From: Nitratireductor sp. ZSWI3
GTDB taxonomy: Bacteria; Pseudomonadota; Alphaproteobacteria; Rhizobiales; Rhizobiaceae
DNA length: 61,715 nucleotides
Direction: 5' to 3'
NCBI RefSeq assembly: GCF_024655565.1
Contig: NZ_JANKOF010000020.1
Span: forward strand, 1-61,715
The position numbers were made by a program, and so were the translations under genes. Below, piece after piece: positions 46,073-54,711 of the stretch. The notes beneath the pieces are model-generated. The model saw nothing but the letters and a program-made list of their open reading frames with translations, did not search any database and had not been told where the DNA came from. Position 1 is the first letter of the stretch. Every line of letters starts with the position of its first letter.

Positions 46073-48223
46073 ATGAACGATCAGCCCCCCGCAGCCGATT
46101 TCATCCAGGCAAATCGCATTCTGAGGATCATATCGCCGCTCGGCGAGGATCAGCTTCTGCCGGAACGCGCGACGATCGCCGAGGGCGTATCGTCCCTCTT
46201 TGAGATCGTCGTTTCGGCGCGCGCCAAACGCGACGACATCAAACCTGAAGAACTGATCGGCAGGCTGGTCGACGTTTCGCTCGAAGTGCAGCAGGACGAT
46301 GACGGCGGCGTACGCCGCCCCTTCAACGGCCTGGTCACCGAACTGAGCGAGGGACCACCGGTCACGCGCGGCATGCGCTCCTACACGCTCGTCCTTCGCC
46401 CCCAGCTGTGGCTGCTCTCGCGACGCTCGAACTGTCGTATCTGGATGGACAAGACGTCGCTCGACATCGTCCAGGAACTGCTGTCGGAACACGGTCTGCC
46501 GACACCCGACGTATCCGGTGTCATCACCCCGCCACCGGCCCAGCACTATTCGGTGCAATGGAACGAGACGGATCTCGACTATCTGCTGCGGCGCTTCGAG
46601 GAAGACGGCCTCTTCTTCTGGTTCAGCCACGAGGACGGCAGCCACCGCCTGCAGGTGGCCGACAGCCCGGGCTCCTGGGCGGGTCCCTCCCCTTCTGCAC
46701 AGGGCGAGGCGCGGGTGCGTTTCTCCTACGGCTCGACCGACCGCAACCACATCACGAGCTGGACCCGGCGCTTCGCCTATGTGCCGGGCCAGCGCGCCGG
46801 CGCGGACTGGAACTTCGAGACCCCCAAGATCGTCCCGATCTCGGCCACGCCGTCGCTGGTCCAGATGCCGGATGCGATCAAGCGCGAGCTCTATGAGTTC
46901 CCGGCGCGCGCACCGTCGATGGAGGCCGCCGAGCGCGCCGAGAAGCTGCGCATGCAATCGACCGAAGCCGACCATCTGCGCGTTTCGGGGGCGTCGACCG
47001 TCCGCGTGATCGAGCCCGGCCGACGCTTTACGCCTTATGACGTCGCCAATCCGGAAGCCGCTTTCGAAGAGCACGTGATCGTTTCGATCCGCCACGAGGT
47101 GGTCGACCGCTCCTACGAGACCAACGCCGACAGCCTGGAGTACAAGAACGAATTCCAAGCCATTCCGTCCAGTGTTCCGGGCACCCCGCATCGTGCGACG
47201 AGAAGACCACGCATCGAGGGAACGCAGGTTGCCATCGTGGCCGGCCCCGCCGGCGAGGAAATCCACCCCGATCAGTACGGCCGCGTGAAGCTGTGGTTTC
47301 CGTGGGACCGTTACGCCAAGAAGGATGGAACCGACACCTGCTGGGTGCGGGTGGCGCAGAACTGGGCGGGCGGTGGCTGGGGCGGCCAGATCGTCCCGCG
47401 TATCGGCATGGAGGTGATGGTCGCTTTCATCGACGGCGATCCCGACAAGCCGCTGATTGTCGGTTTCGTGCCCAATCCGGACAACAAGGTTCCCTATGAC
47501 CTGCCCGCCAACAAGACGAAGAGCGTGTTCCGGACCAACACCCACAAGGGACAAGGCTTCAACGAGCTTTCCTTCGAGGACGAGGCGGGGCGCGAGGAAG
47601 TCTACCTGCATGCTCAGCGTGACAATCGCATCCACGTCGAGAATTCCCGCTCCAAGCGGATAGACAACAACCAGTCGGAATCGATCGGCCACAACAAGAC
47701 GATAGAGGTGGGCAACAACCATCATGAAATCATCGGTGGCAACATGACGCTCATGGTTGGCCCCAACATTCTTCAAAAAGGCGTGACAGCCGCAATGGGA
47801 ATACTGCGCGATAAAATGGGCAACCTGCTGACGGATAAACTTGGAGTTTTCACCGACAGGCTCGGCTTCCTCTCACCAGCTACCATGGGTGAGGGCAACA
47901 TGGTCATCGGCGTCGGTAAGAACAAGGCGGAAACGGTAATGCTTTCGTCGACCGAGATCGTCGGAGCCGCGAAGGCGCTGACCATTGGAGGCGGCTACCA
48001 AGTGACAGTTGGAGGGGTGATCAACGAGAGCATTGCCGTTGCTGCTTGGCAGGAAGTTGGGAACAATAAGGTTACACACGTAGGCGAGAAATACGAACTA
48101 GTTGTTGGGAAATCCTCTCTAGTTCTGGATCGCGATGGGAACATTACCCTGAAAGGGGTCAATATAGTCGTAGAAGGCTCATCTTCTATCAAGATGGACA
48201 GCAAGAAAATAGACCTCAACTAG
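46073..48223 (+). CDS. vgrG: T6SS spike protein VgrG (TssI)
   Basis: A protein of 716 residues. The gp27-like part (about 1-370) includes YTLVLRPQLWLLSRRSNCRIW and QWNETDLDYLLRRFEEDGLFFWF. The gp5-OB domain follows (GEEIHPDQYGRVKLWFPWDRY, CWVRVAQNWAGGGWGGQIVPRIGMEVMVAFIDGDPDKPLIVG). The tail (from about residue 560) is a beta-helix-like stretch that differs from the upstream repeats and ends SLVLDRDGNITLKG through KIDLN. No catalytic extension is visible, so cargo is probably non-covalent. AAGGAG precedes ATG 46073. From about 47.8 kb the base composition drifts toward AT. Confidence 0.97.
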   Translation: MNDQPPAADFIQANRILRIISPLGEDQLLPERATIAEGVSSLFEIVVSARAKRDDIKPEELIGRLVDVSLEVQQDDDGGVRRPFNGLVTELSEGPPVTRGMRSYTLVLRPQLWLLSRRSNCRIWMDKTSLDIVQELLSEHGLPTPDVSGVITPPPAQHYSVQWNETDLDYLLRRFEEDGLFFWFSHEDGSHRLQVADSPGSWAGPSPSAQGEARVRFSYGSTDRNHITSWTRRFAYVPGQRAGADWNFETPKIVPISATPSLVQMPDAIKRELYEFPARAPSMEAAERAEKLRMQSTEADHLRVSGASTVRVIEPGRRFTPYDVANPEAAFEEHVIVSIRHEVVDRSYETNADSLEYKNEFQAIPSSVPGTPHRATRRPRIEGTQVAIVAGPAGEEIHPDQYGRVKLWFPWDRYAKKDGTDTCWVRVAQNWAGGGWGGQIVPRIGMEVMVAFIDGDPDKPLIVGFVPNPDNKVPYDLPANKTKSVFRTNTHKGQGFNELSFEDEAGREEVYLHAQRDNRIHVENSRSKRIDNNQSESIGHNKTIEVGNNHHEIIGGNMTLMVGPNILQKGVTAAMGILRDKMGNLLTDKLGVFTDRLGFLSPATMGEGNMVIGVGKNKAETVMLSSTEIVGAAKALTIGGGYQVTVGGVINESIAVAAWQEVGNNKVTHVGEKYELVVGKSSLVLDRDGNITLKGVNIVVEGSSSIKMDSKKIDLN

Positions 48224-48237
48224 ATTAGCAAACGGCC

Positions 48238-48627
48238 ATGGCACTCAAGATAATCTCCGGGGCTTGGATATCGGCCAACAGGGAAAATCTCGCGCAGCGG
48301 AACGCGAAGCGTCGAAATCTCTTCGATGCTGCTGGTGTCAAACCAGCCTCAAGCATGCGGGATATATATGTATCAGGACAATCGCGACTCGAGAAAACCA
48401 TGGCGCTGTTCGCCGATGCGGCTGGAAGTCGGATTGAAGACCCGAACCTTGCTGCAGTTATGGCGATCATGGTGGCCGAACTCGGCATATCGGGCTTAGC
48501 GGCTCCAGCCGTTATGCCGTTGATCGAACGGCAGTCGCTTGGTGTCATCGGCCTCTCTCCTGAAGTTCTCCAAGCCTTCTTTAATACCGATCATCTGACT
48601 TCCCTTGAGCGGTCGATCACGGATTGA
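48238..48627 (+). CDS. Small unrecognised protein upstream of the putative toxin
   Basis: A protein of 129 residues with no family I recognise. It has a basic N-terminus (NRENLAQRNAKRRNLFD) and a C-terminal half rich in Ala/Met/Leu (AAVMAIMVAELGISGLAAPAVMPLIE), predicted helical. Between vgrG and the large cargo gene, and overlapping that gene's possible TTG start by 4 bp, it sits where T6SS adaptors or effector chaperones are usually encoded. I infer such a role only from position. No ribosome-binding site is obvious. Confidence 0.65.
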   Translation: MALKIISGAWISANRENLAQRNAKRRNLFDAAGVKPASSMRDIYVSGQSRLEKTMALFADAAGSRIEDPNLAAVMAIMVAELGISGLAAPAVMPLIERQSLGVIGLSPEVLQAFFNTDHLTSLERSITD

Positions 48628-50105
48628 ACGGCATGGCCGAACCAGATCGCCTGGACGAAGCGCGTTTCCTGCGAGAGAAGCAGGAGTATCTGGACGCGCG
48701 ATTGGCATATGAGCAAACCCTCAATCGAGTGGGGGCTGGGATGCCGATCCCGGCAGTGATGGAAGCGAACTACAGCGTCCAAAGCGGTGGTTACGAACGT
48801 GCGGCAACCGACCCCTGGATTCGCGAGAGCCATCCCGAACTTGCGGAAGCTGCTGCTAGGCTCGCGCGCGAAGAACGGGAATATCTGGCGCTCGACGAGC
48901 CGGTTTCAAACCACGCGCAGGCCAATTGCTCAATCATCGACTACACGGCTGCAAAATTCTATGAATATGCCGCGCTTGCGGAGATGCTCTACAAGCTCGC
49001 AACGGATGAGGCGTTTCGCAATGCAATCGCGACCGCGCTGGGCGAAGCCGTCGAGAGCGGAGGTTGGCTAAGCGATCTTGCGATACTGATTGGCGCTGGA
49101 TTTGGGGGCAGTCAACGCGCGATCGCCGGTGCCGTCAACGAAGATATTGCTGAATCCAATCGGCAACTTAATGAGGCCGCGCAAGCAGCGGCTGCAAGAA
49201 CCGCAGATCGCATCAGCTCATACTTCTCAGAGAAGTGGCAAGCCTTCGTCAAGGCGTGGGAAGAATGCGGTCTAGCGAATGCGGTAGCTAAGACCGGAAT
49301 AGACGGCCTTTTTCTCGCAGGCGAAATCGTGATAGGCGGGGTAGCTCTGAAAGGCGTGCGTTTTGCCTATCGGTTGACGCGGGAGGGGCTCCATAAGGTC
49401 GATATCATATCAATCGACAAAGGAAGGAGCATCGGCTCACAGTCCTGGTCGACCGCTGCTCTTGAGGGAAAATACGGCAAACCACAAGAGAATCAGGTCG
49501 GCGGCGTTCTTCCGGATCGTAACAACACGATCAAGGACGGTCCTGCGACCGAACCGCGACCCGATGGGCAAAATGGCCGAAGCAGGGATAACGACAATAG
49601 TCCGGCCCCTGCCATGCGCACCAAAGACGAACTGGTGCCGAACGGAAAGGTTCCATCCTATTCCAGTGGCGAGTTCAATTCTTGGTGGAATGATCTCAGC
49701 CCAGAAGAGCTCGATATGCTTTGGAAGGACCGAGCTATCAGGAATAAGATCAAGGCAGAGGTGAGATCTCCCGGCGGCCTTCACGAGTGGCTGATGACCA
49801 GCATGGGACCGAAGCTGAAGGAACTGGGCTTCACCATGGATGAGATCAAGGCGATGACAACACCCACCAAGGAAGCTGCCGGGCCAATTCCGGGAACCAA
49901 CGAAAGATGGCGGCACACGACCGATGAAGGCAAGACCGGTGAAGGGGCGGGTAGGATGCACAACGCGCTAAAAAAAGCGATTGAGGACGCTACCGATCGA
50001 AATGACTTGTTGAGCCGTCTGGAAGAGTTCTCCTATGGATGGCTCGATGATGGCCCCAACAGCTTTCCCGCCCCCTTGAGAGATCTGATACTCGACTCTC
50101 ACTGA
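48624..50105 (+). CDS. Putative T6SS cargo effector with a C-terminal polymorphic-toxin-like domain
   Basis: A protein of up to 493 residues. ATG 48633 (MAEPDRLDEARFL) and TTG 48624 are both possible starts. The N-terminal half is helical and ends in a hydrophobic stretch near 230-250 (LFLAGEIVIGGVALKG). A low-complexity linker (about 300-340, rich in Asn/Asp/Pro/Gly) leads to a compact C-terminal domain with FNSWWNDLSPEELDMLW, SPGGLHEWLM and GAGRMHNALKKAIED. That last block resembles C-terminal modules I recall from Rhs-type polymorphic toxins, with invariant-looking His-Glu-Trp and a later His, but I cannot name the family or activity. The following gene is its likely immunity gene. Confidence 0.65.
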   Translation: MNGMAEPDRLDEARFLREKQEYLDARLAYEQTLNRVGAGMPIPAVMEANYSVQSGGYERAATDPWIRESHPELAEAAARLAREEREYLALDEPVSNHAQANCSIIDYTAAKFYEYAALAEMLYKLATDEAFRNAIATALGEAVESGGWLSDLAILIGAGFGGSQRAIAGAVNEDIAESNRQLNEAAQAAAARTADRISSYFSEKWQAFVKAWEECGLANAVAKTGIDGLFLAGEIVIGGVALKGVRFAYRLTREGLHKVDIISIDKGRSIGSQSWSTAALEGKYGKPQENQVGGVLPDRNNTIKDGPATEPRPDGQNGRSRDNDNSPAPAMRTKDELVPNGKVPSYSSGEFNSWWNDLSPEELDMLWKDRAIRNKIKAEVRSPGGLHEWLMTSMGPKLKELGFTMDEIKAMTTPTKEAAGPIPGTNERWRHTTDEGKTGEGAGRMHNALKKAIEDATDRNDLLSRLEEFSYGWLDDGPNSFPAPLRDLILDSH

Positions 50106-50120
50106 CGAGGAGAATTTTCA

Positions 50121-50762
50121 ATGGCAACACTGCAAGATTGGAAGCGCGAGCTGGAAGGCGAGAGCGAACTTGATGAGAGTGAGTTCGCGGACTTTATCCC
50201 GCGTAACGGAGATGACGCCTTTCTCCAAGAAGCATTCGCAAGTCTGCCTAACGGTCAGATACTTATTAAACGATTGCAGGAACTACTCTCGGAGAACGAT
50301 AACTCCGGCCTTTATGTGGTTCCCAGGAAAGAGAACTGGCGCCCTCTTTCCAGCATACGAGAATTTGCTGAAGAATATAGACGGAATTTATCAAAATATC
50401 TTATAAGTATTGGTCAAGCTCACGTGTCCAATGAAGTTCTTTCCGAGAAATTTCAAATTGTGTATAGAAATTCAGATTTCTATGACGCTATCAGAGGTGA
50501 ACCATTCCCTCACTCAGAGGCTTTGAGCGTAATTGAGAATAGATTCATTGATGAATTGAATTCGCTCGGGTCTTATATGTTTGCTCTTAATGAGGCTGTG
50601 CTTTTTCTTACAAAATACCCTGGGATAACGCGGTACATAATTGAGAGCACCATAAAATTCCCCCTTAATCATGAGCCATATTACAAATTGTGGAGATCCG
50701 GTGGCGATATCTATTTTTTCAAAGAACGCGTCCTCCTGCTTTGCGAATACGGAGCTGATTAA
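50121..50762 (+). CDS. Probable immunity protein for the upstream cargo protein
   Basis: A protein of 213 residues that I do not recognise. It is acidic at the N-terminus (LEGESELDESEFADF), mixed helical, with no signal peptide and no convincing membrane span. It starts 15 bp after the cargo gene with AGGAG before ATG 50121. The DNA is strikingly AT-rich, especially from 50330 onward, unlike vgrG. Cytoplasmic, acidic, adjacent and compositionally foreign are the usual marks of a toxin-specific immunity gene, so the assignment is positional. If it is right, the toxin acts in the cytoplasm. Confidence 0.6.
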   Translation: MATLQDWKRELEGESELDESEFADFIPRNGDDAFLQEAFASLPNGQILIKRLQELLSENDNSGLYVVPRKENWRPLSSIREFAEEYRRNLSKYLISIGQAHVSNEVLSEKFQIVYRNSDFYDAIRGEPFPHSEALSVIENRFIDELNSLGSYMFALNEAVLFLTKYPGITRYIIESTIKFPLNHEPYYKLWRSGGDIYFFKERVLLLCEYGAD

Positions 50763-50824
50763 AGGCTTCTCTGAAATTTCCGCGATTAAATGTGCACCTA
50801 GGGCCGAATATTTCAATGAGGCTA

Positions 50825-51412
50825 ATGAATTACGCTCCGTCCATGAAGAACTATGAAGAAGCGATCCGCCGCCTGAGAGACGCCGGCATCGAGATTTTCT
50901 CGACAGTCAGCGCAACCAGTGCAGATATTGCCGCCATCGAGGCTCGGCTCGGTGTCAGTTTGCCGCTGTCTTATCGGGCTATGCTGTCGCAGTTCGGCAT
51001 CATGAGCTTTGAAGGCATTGAGGTCTACGGATGGACCCCAAGCGGGGTCGACGGCAAGAGCATACCCAATGTTGTCTTCGCAACCGAAGAAGACAGAAAG
51101 AAAGGACTTATCTCCGACCAAATGGTCGATTTTATGGTTGCGGGCTACGGTCCCACCTTCGTCCTTGATTGCGCCGAGACCGGTACGGACGGCGAAGCAC
51201 CAGTCTACGAAATACCGGCGGGTGGCATCAAGCATGGCAAGGACAGGCTTGCAGATAGTTTTGGCGCCTTCTTACTGAAGGAGGTTGAACGGGTCGTACA
51301 GGATTTGCGAAGTGAACAGGCCGCAGCAAGCGCGGGAGAAGACGTGGGCAACGAGACGTCGCGTAAATGGATGGCGGATTACTGGAAACAACGCGCCAAG
51401 GATTTCGAATGA
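50825..51412 (+). CDS. SMI1/KNR4 (SUKH) family immunity-type protein
   Basis: A SUKH-fold protein of about 195 residues: YEEAIRRLRDAGIEIFSTVSATSADIAAIEARLGVSLPLSYRAMLSQFGIMSFEGIEVYGW-type opening in pieces (IEARLGVSLPLSYRAML and FGIMSFEGIEVYGW), then FVLDCAETGTDGEAPVYE and the closing WMADYWKQRAKDFE. The start is uncertain: ATG 50816, 50825 and 50843 are all in frame and none has a good ribosome-binding site. SUKH proteins neutralise diverse nuclease toxins. Here no matching toxin precedes it directly, so it may be a second or orphan immunity gene left from an older cargo. Confidence 0.8.
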   Translation: MNYAPSMKNYEEAIRRLRDAGIEIFSTVSATSADIAAIEARLGVSLPLSYRAMLSQFGIMSFEGIEVYGWTPSGVDGKSIPNVVFATEEDRKKGLISDQMVDFMVAGYGPTFVLDCAETGTDGEAPVYEIPAGGIKHGKDRLADSFGAFLLKEVERVVQDLRSEQAAASAGEDVGNETSRKWMADYWKQRAKDFE

Positions 51413-51538
51413 ACGATAAGAGGATGTGATGCCTGCCGCTCATCGCGGCGTCCGCGTTGGTACTTATGGAGCTTACATATGGAGTAACGTAATGCCGCAA
51501 CAGGTATTTTCTCCTATGATAGAATATTGATCGATTCT

Positions 51539-51727
51539 ATGCTTTCAAACAAGAAAAGACTTATAAATGCAGCGATATTTCTGGTGGTGTATGTGATTTT
51601 AATTTATTTCTTTTCGTCGACGGCACTGGTTGGATACAATGACAACCTGATATTTTATTCTTCTATTTTTGCCTTGCTCGTTGTGGCTATCAGCCCGATT
51701 TACGTGCTCATTAGAAGGAGGAAATAG
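51539..51727 (+). CDS. Very small membrane protein
   Basis: A peptide of about 62 residues with two membrane-spanning stretches (INAAIFLVVYVILIYFF and FYSSIFALLVVAISPIYVLI) and a basic tail (RRRK). ATG 51539 is taken; a TTG at 51527 is in frame. The DNA is AT-rich like the immunity genes before it. It could be a membrane immunity protein or a remnant of a larger gene. I am unsure that it is expressed. Confidence 0.45.
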   Translation: MLSNKKRLINAAIFLVVYVILIYFFSSTALVGYNDNLIFYSSIFALLVVAISPIYVLIRRRK

Positions 51728-52022
51728 ATCAAAAATTGAAAAACAATGATGACGATGACAACAGGGAAGTCACATATAGGGACGGCTGGCGAAGGTTTCG
51801 AATGATATTGGCCCTTACAATTCACGCCGCAAAATCGAAGCTTCGACGCCGAAGCCCAGGACCTGCTTTTCAGAGCCGGGTGGTTGGCACCTCTGCCCAT
51901 GCAGCCATTCGCCTGTCCCTGATGTACGGTCCGCAAGACTTTCTCGACGGGCTGAATTTTAGACCCCTGGGACACTGACCCGTCTCTCCGCTTCCGCCGC
52001 CAACCAGTTCTGGATCAAGCAG
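51728..52022. other. Junction between the two cargo modules
   Basis: A stretch of 295 bp with no supported gene. From 51728 to about 51825 it is AT-rich like the preceding small membrane gene; after about 51830 it becomes GC-rich like the DUF6484 gene that follows. The GC-rich half has short open frames in several phases and may be a decayed 3' end of a former cargo gene. I could not identify it. The abrupt change marks a probable recombination joint. Confidence 0.5.
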
Positions 52023-52478
52023 ATGAAACATGAGCTTTCTCTCAGCACTTCCACTCTGTTGACACAGGTCAGGGACCGGACAGGGACAACGCTTCCCCTC
52101 GTTCTCCATCTTATCAAAGCCGTATCGGCGAACGGAGATGTTCAACTGGCCGACTGCGGCGGAAGACCGGTCCTGTGTCCACAAAAGTTCACCGACGATG
52201 TCGTCGGCAGCTTCGCGGTCTGTGTCGAAATGGATGGCACGTCGACGGCCCTGCTGGTGCTGGGTCATTTGCCGCTCGAGGCGATGGCGACGGCGCTAGC
52301 AGGGAATTCGACAACCGGGCCGACCGGATCGCAACAGATTCAGCCGATCACGCTCAAATGCGGTCGCTCGCAGCTACAATTGCACCCGGATGGTCGAATC
52401 CGCATCACGGGCGACGACATCATTGTCGAGTCAAACGGCCGAGCGGCCCTGCGCGGTGCCATCGTCGATCTCAACTGA
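52023..52478 (+). CDS. DUF6484 protein, VgrG-tip-like
   Basis: A protein of 151 residues of the T6SS-associated DUF6484 type. It has an N-terminal barrel-like half and a C-terminal beta-helical ending (ITLKCGRSQLQLHPDGRIRITG through GAIVDLN). Its last 36 residues align without gaps with the last 36 residues of VgrG in this window, sharing 13 identities by eye (including LxxDGxI, G..I.VE and the terminal DLN). I infer a free-standing VgrG-tip mimic or adaptor for the PAAR protein encoded two genes on. The gene ends 16 bp before the DUF2169 gene. Confidence 0.75.
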   Translation: MKHELSLSTSTLLTQVRDRTGTTLPLVLHLIKAVSANGDVQLADCGGRPVLCPQKFTDDVVGSFAVCVEMDGTSTALLVLGHLPLEAMATALAGNSTTGPTGSQQIQPITLKCGRSQLQLHPDGRIRITGDDIIVESNGRAALRGAIVDLN

Positions 52479-52494
52479 ACCAAGAGGTTTGGAG

Positions 52495-53589
52495 ATGTGG
52501 GACGTCACGAACAGGACGCCATTTTCCGTCTTCTCGGGCTTCGATCGCGACAAGGACGGAAAAGCGTACTGGCTCGTCTGGGTAAAGGCGACATTTCTCA
52601 TGCGCCATGAACGACCATGCCTGTTCGAACCGGAACAGATTGCGCTCTTTCGCGAGCCTGTTTATCGGGGTCCTCCTGAAAGTACGGATCTGCTGGCCGA
52701 CAACGACATCTGCTTCCCAAAGCAGCGACCCGACGTGGTGGTCACCGCCCACAGCCGTCCTCCCCAGAACACGGCCCCTGGTGAATTGTTCGATGCAGGC
52801 GTGTCGATCGGCGACTGGAGCAAGACGGTCACTGTCCTGCCTCCCATGCGCTGGTCGGACCGGCTGCGGCCCGAGCGGATCGGTGACAACGACAGCGTCC
52901 TGCTGGGCTTCTGCAACGCTTTTGGCGGCAGTGACCGGGAGTCCGGCGCGGCCCGCGCGGAGGAATATGCGGAAAATCCCATCGGCCGGGGCTTCTGGAC
53001 CTCCCGGCAGGCGGCCCACGGCAAGCTCCTGCCGCGAATTGTCGAGGCGGGTAAGACCGTGGATCGGTGGGACGAACTGCTGACGCCGGTTTCCCTTGCC
53101 TGTTTGCCCAAGGAGCGGCCGCGGCGGGCGCAATATTCCGGGACCTATGACGAGACATGGATGCGGCGCAAATCGCCGCTGCTGCCGGACGATTTCGATC
53201 TGCGATACTGGCAATGCGTCGACGCGGACCAGCAGTTGGAGGCCGAACCCGCCGCGGGATCTCGTGTCACGCTCACCAACATCATGGTGAAAAACGCCGA
53301 ACCCGACGCGGGCGTATTCGTCGGCGAGCTTCCAAGGCTCGAGTTCGAGCTGTTCACGCGCTTCAAGGGCAAGTGGCAGGAAACCGAAATGAGGCTCCAG
53401 ACAATCCATCTGCTTGCTGCCCAGGGGCTGGTGACGCTGACCTATTGCGGCGCCCTGCCCATACAGGCGGCTGCCAATGATGTTCTGGTGGACGAAAGCG
53501 AGATCGCCTTGCGTGGACACACGGGCTTTCGCGTCCGTCCACAAGATGTGGGCCGCTTCGATCCGATGAGTGCGGAGATGCCGACATGA
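52495..53589 (+). CDS. DUF2169 T6SS effector adaptor
   Basis: A protein of 364 residues that opens MWDVTNRTPFSVFSGFDRDKDGKAYWLVWVKATF, written here as the recognisable DUF2169 start WDVTNRTPF plus KAYWLVWVKATF. Internal repeats include LPPMRWSDRLRPERIGDN. DUF2169 proteins bind and stabilise PAAR-effector proteins and load them onto VgrG, as shown for Tde2 delivery in Agrobacterium. ATG 52495 follows GAGGTTTGGAG. Its stop overlaps the PAAR-effector start by 4 bp, as expected for coupled partners. Confidence 0.85.
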   Translation: MWDVTNRTPFSVFSGFDRDKDGKAYWLVWVKATFLMRHERPCLFEPEQIALFREPVYRGPPESTDLLADNDICFPKQRPDVVVTAHSRPPQNTAPGELFDAGVSIGDWSKTVTVLPPMRWSDRLRPERIGDNDSVLLGFCNAFGGSDRESGAARAEEYAENPIGRGFWTSRQAAHGKLLPRIVEAGKTVDRWDELLTPVSLACLPKERPRRAQYSGTYDETWMRRKSPLLPDDFDLRYWQCVDADQQLEAEPAAGSRVTLTNIMVKNAEPDAGVFVGELPRLEFELFTRFKGKWQETEMRLQTIHLLAAQGLVTLTYCGALPIQAAANDVLVDESEIALRGHTGFRVRPQDVGRFDPMSAEMPT

Positions 53590-54692
53590 GTCATACAGTC
53601 GTCGCCAATGGCTTCACGGTCTCCCACAAGGGAACGCCCGGATACGAGAAGAACTCGACTCCCGACGTCTGCCTGACGCCCTCGGGACCCGTCCCGGTCC
53701 CTTACAGCATCATCTCCTACTCGCGGGATCTGATCCGCGGCTCGCGCACGGTCTTTGCCGACGGCGGAAACTCCATCGCCATCAAGGGTTCGGCGCATAC
53801 GCCGGGCTATGGCGACCAGTCGGGCACACAGAAAGGTGTCGCATCAGGCACCAACATGCACGAATCCACGTGGATCACCTACTCCCCCAACGTCTATGTC
53901 GAGGGAAAGAACATCTGTCGGCTCTCCGACAAGCTGTTCATGAACAACAAGAACTGCATCTCCGGCGTCGGAGGCCATTACGAACCGCCAGCCGGTCTCA
54001 GCGACGTGATGAAGGAGCTCTGCAAGATCTTCTGTCAGACCCGTGAGGAATGGCACGCCTGCAAGCGACGGGGCGGTCAGTGCCCAAAACCCTCGGAGGT
54101 CGCTAAACAGAGAACCAACGCTGCGCTTTCGCGACGCAACGGCCCGCTCTCGCGCGCGATCGGGCAACGCTATCCGGGAGCGGTCGGCCGCGCCGAGAAA
54201 GCGTTCTACGCCACGGCCGACAAGCTTTTTGACGGCGCGCGCAAGATTTACGATCGGGCTGGCCTGGAAAGAGCCATCAAGCGGCAGGTCGACAAGCTCA
54301 TTAAACGCAAGATCGTCCAGAAAGCCACGAAGATGGCGGGCAAAGCCTGGCTCAAACTGGTCCCGGGCCTCAACGTCATTTCCACCATCGTCGATGTGGC
54401 CGACGCCGTCTACACGGGCTACGAAATCTACGACATGATCAAGAAGTCCGACATGATCATGGACCAGGCTATAAAGGTGGTTCCCGACGTAGCGATCGAA
54501 GGGCCCAACGGCGAGCTCCTCGACATCTACGACTATAAGTTCGATGACCCGGCAACGGGCTATCAGGACGATTGGCAAAACAAGCAGAAGCAAGAGGAAG
54601 CCTACAGAAAAGCCTCCGGACAGCAGCCCAAGAAAGTCGACAACGCTACATGCGCATGTGACAAGAAGGGCCGCGTTGTCCCATCCGCATAA
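53586..54692 (+). CDS. PAAR-like (DUF4150) effector with C-terminal VRR-NUC/PD-(D/E)xK nuclease domain
   Basis: A protein of 368 residues. Residues about 1-135 form a DUF4150 PAAR-like tip (VVANGFTVSHKGTPG, TPSGPVPVPYSI, GSAHTPGYGDQSGTQKGV, CRLSDKLFMNNKN). A basic middle part with a hydrophobic helix (LKLVPGLNVISTIVDVADAVYTG) follows. The C-terminus has Pro300-Asp301 and Asp316-Tyr317-Lys318 (IYDYKF), the PD...(D/E)xK pattern of VRR-NUC nucleases, then GYQDDW and EEAYRKASG with the late Gln/Tyr motif. This matches TseV-type T6SS DNases. The neighbouring DUF3396-like gene is the known immunity partner type. I infer a DNA-damaging antibacterial effector. Confidence 0.85.
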   Translation: MSHTVVANGFTVSHKGTPGYEKNSTPDVCLTPSGPVPVPYSIISYSRDLIRGSRTVFADGGNSIAIKGSAHTPGYGDQSGTQKGVASGTNMHESTWITYSPNVYVEGKNICRLSDKLFMNNKNCISGVGGHYEPPAGLSDVMKELCKIFCQTREEWHACKRRGGQCPKPSEVAKQRTNAALSRRNGPLSRAIGQRYPGAVGRAEKAFYATADKLFDGARKIYDRAGLERAIKRQVDKLIKRKIVQKATKMAGKAWLKLVPGLNVISTIVDVADAVYTGYEIYDMIKKSDMIMDQAIKVVPDVAIEGPNGELLDIYDYKFDDPATGYQDDWQNKQKQEEAYRKASGQQPKKVDNATCACDKKGRVVPSA

Positions 54693-54711
54693 CGCTAAGA
54701 AGGAGGTCTCG

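Noticed and set aside
44797-48223. A prophage or R-type tailocin (tail-like Hcp, VgrG and sheath proteins)
   Set aside because: TssK, TssL, TssM, ClpV, TagF-PppA and PpkA are present, which define a type VI system; there are no capsid, terminase or lysis genes.
51736-51978. An 80-codon open frame across the AT/GC joint
   Set aside because: It spans a compositional breakpoint and the two halves look unrelated, so it is probably an accident or a decayed end.
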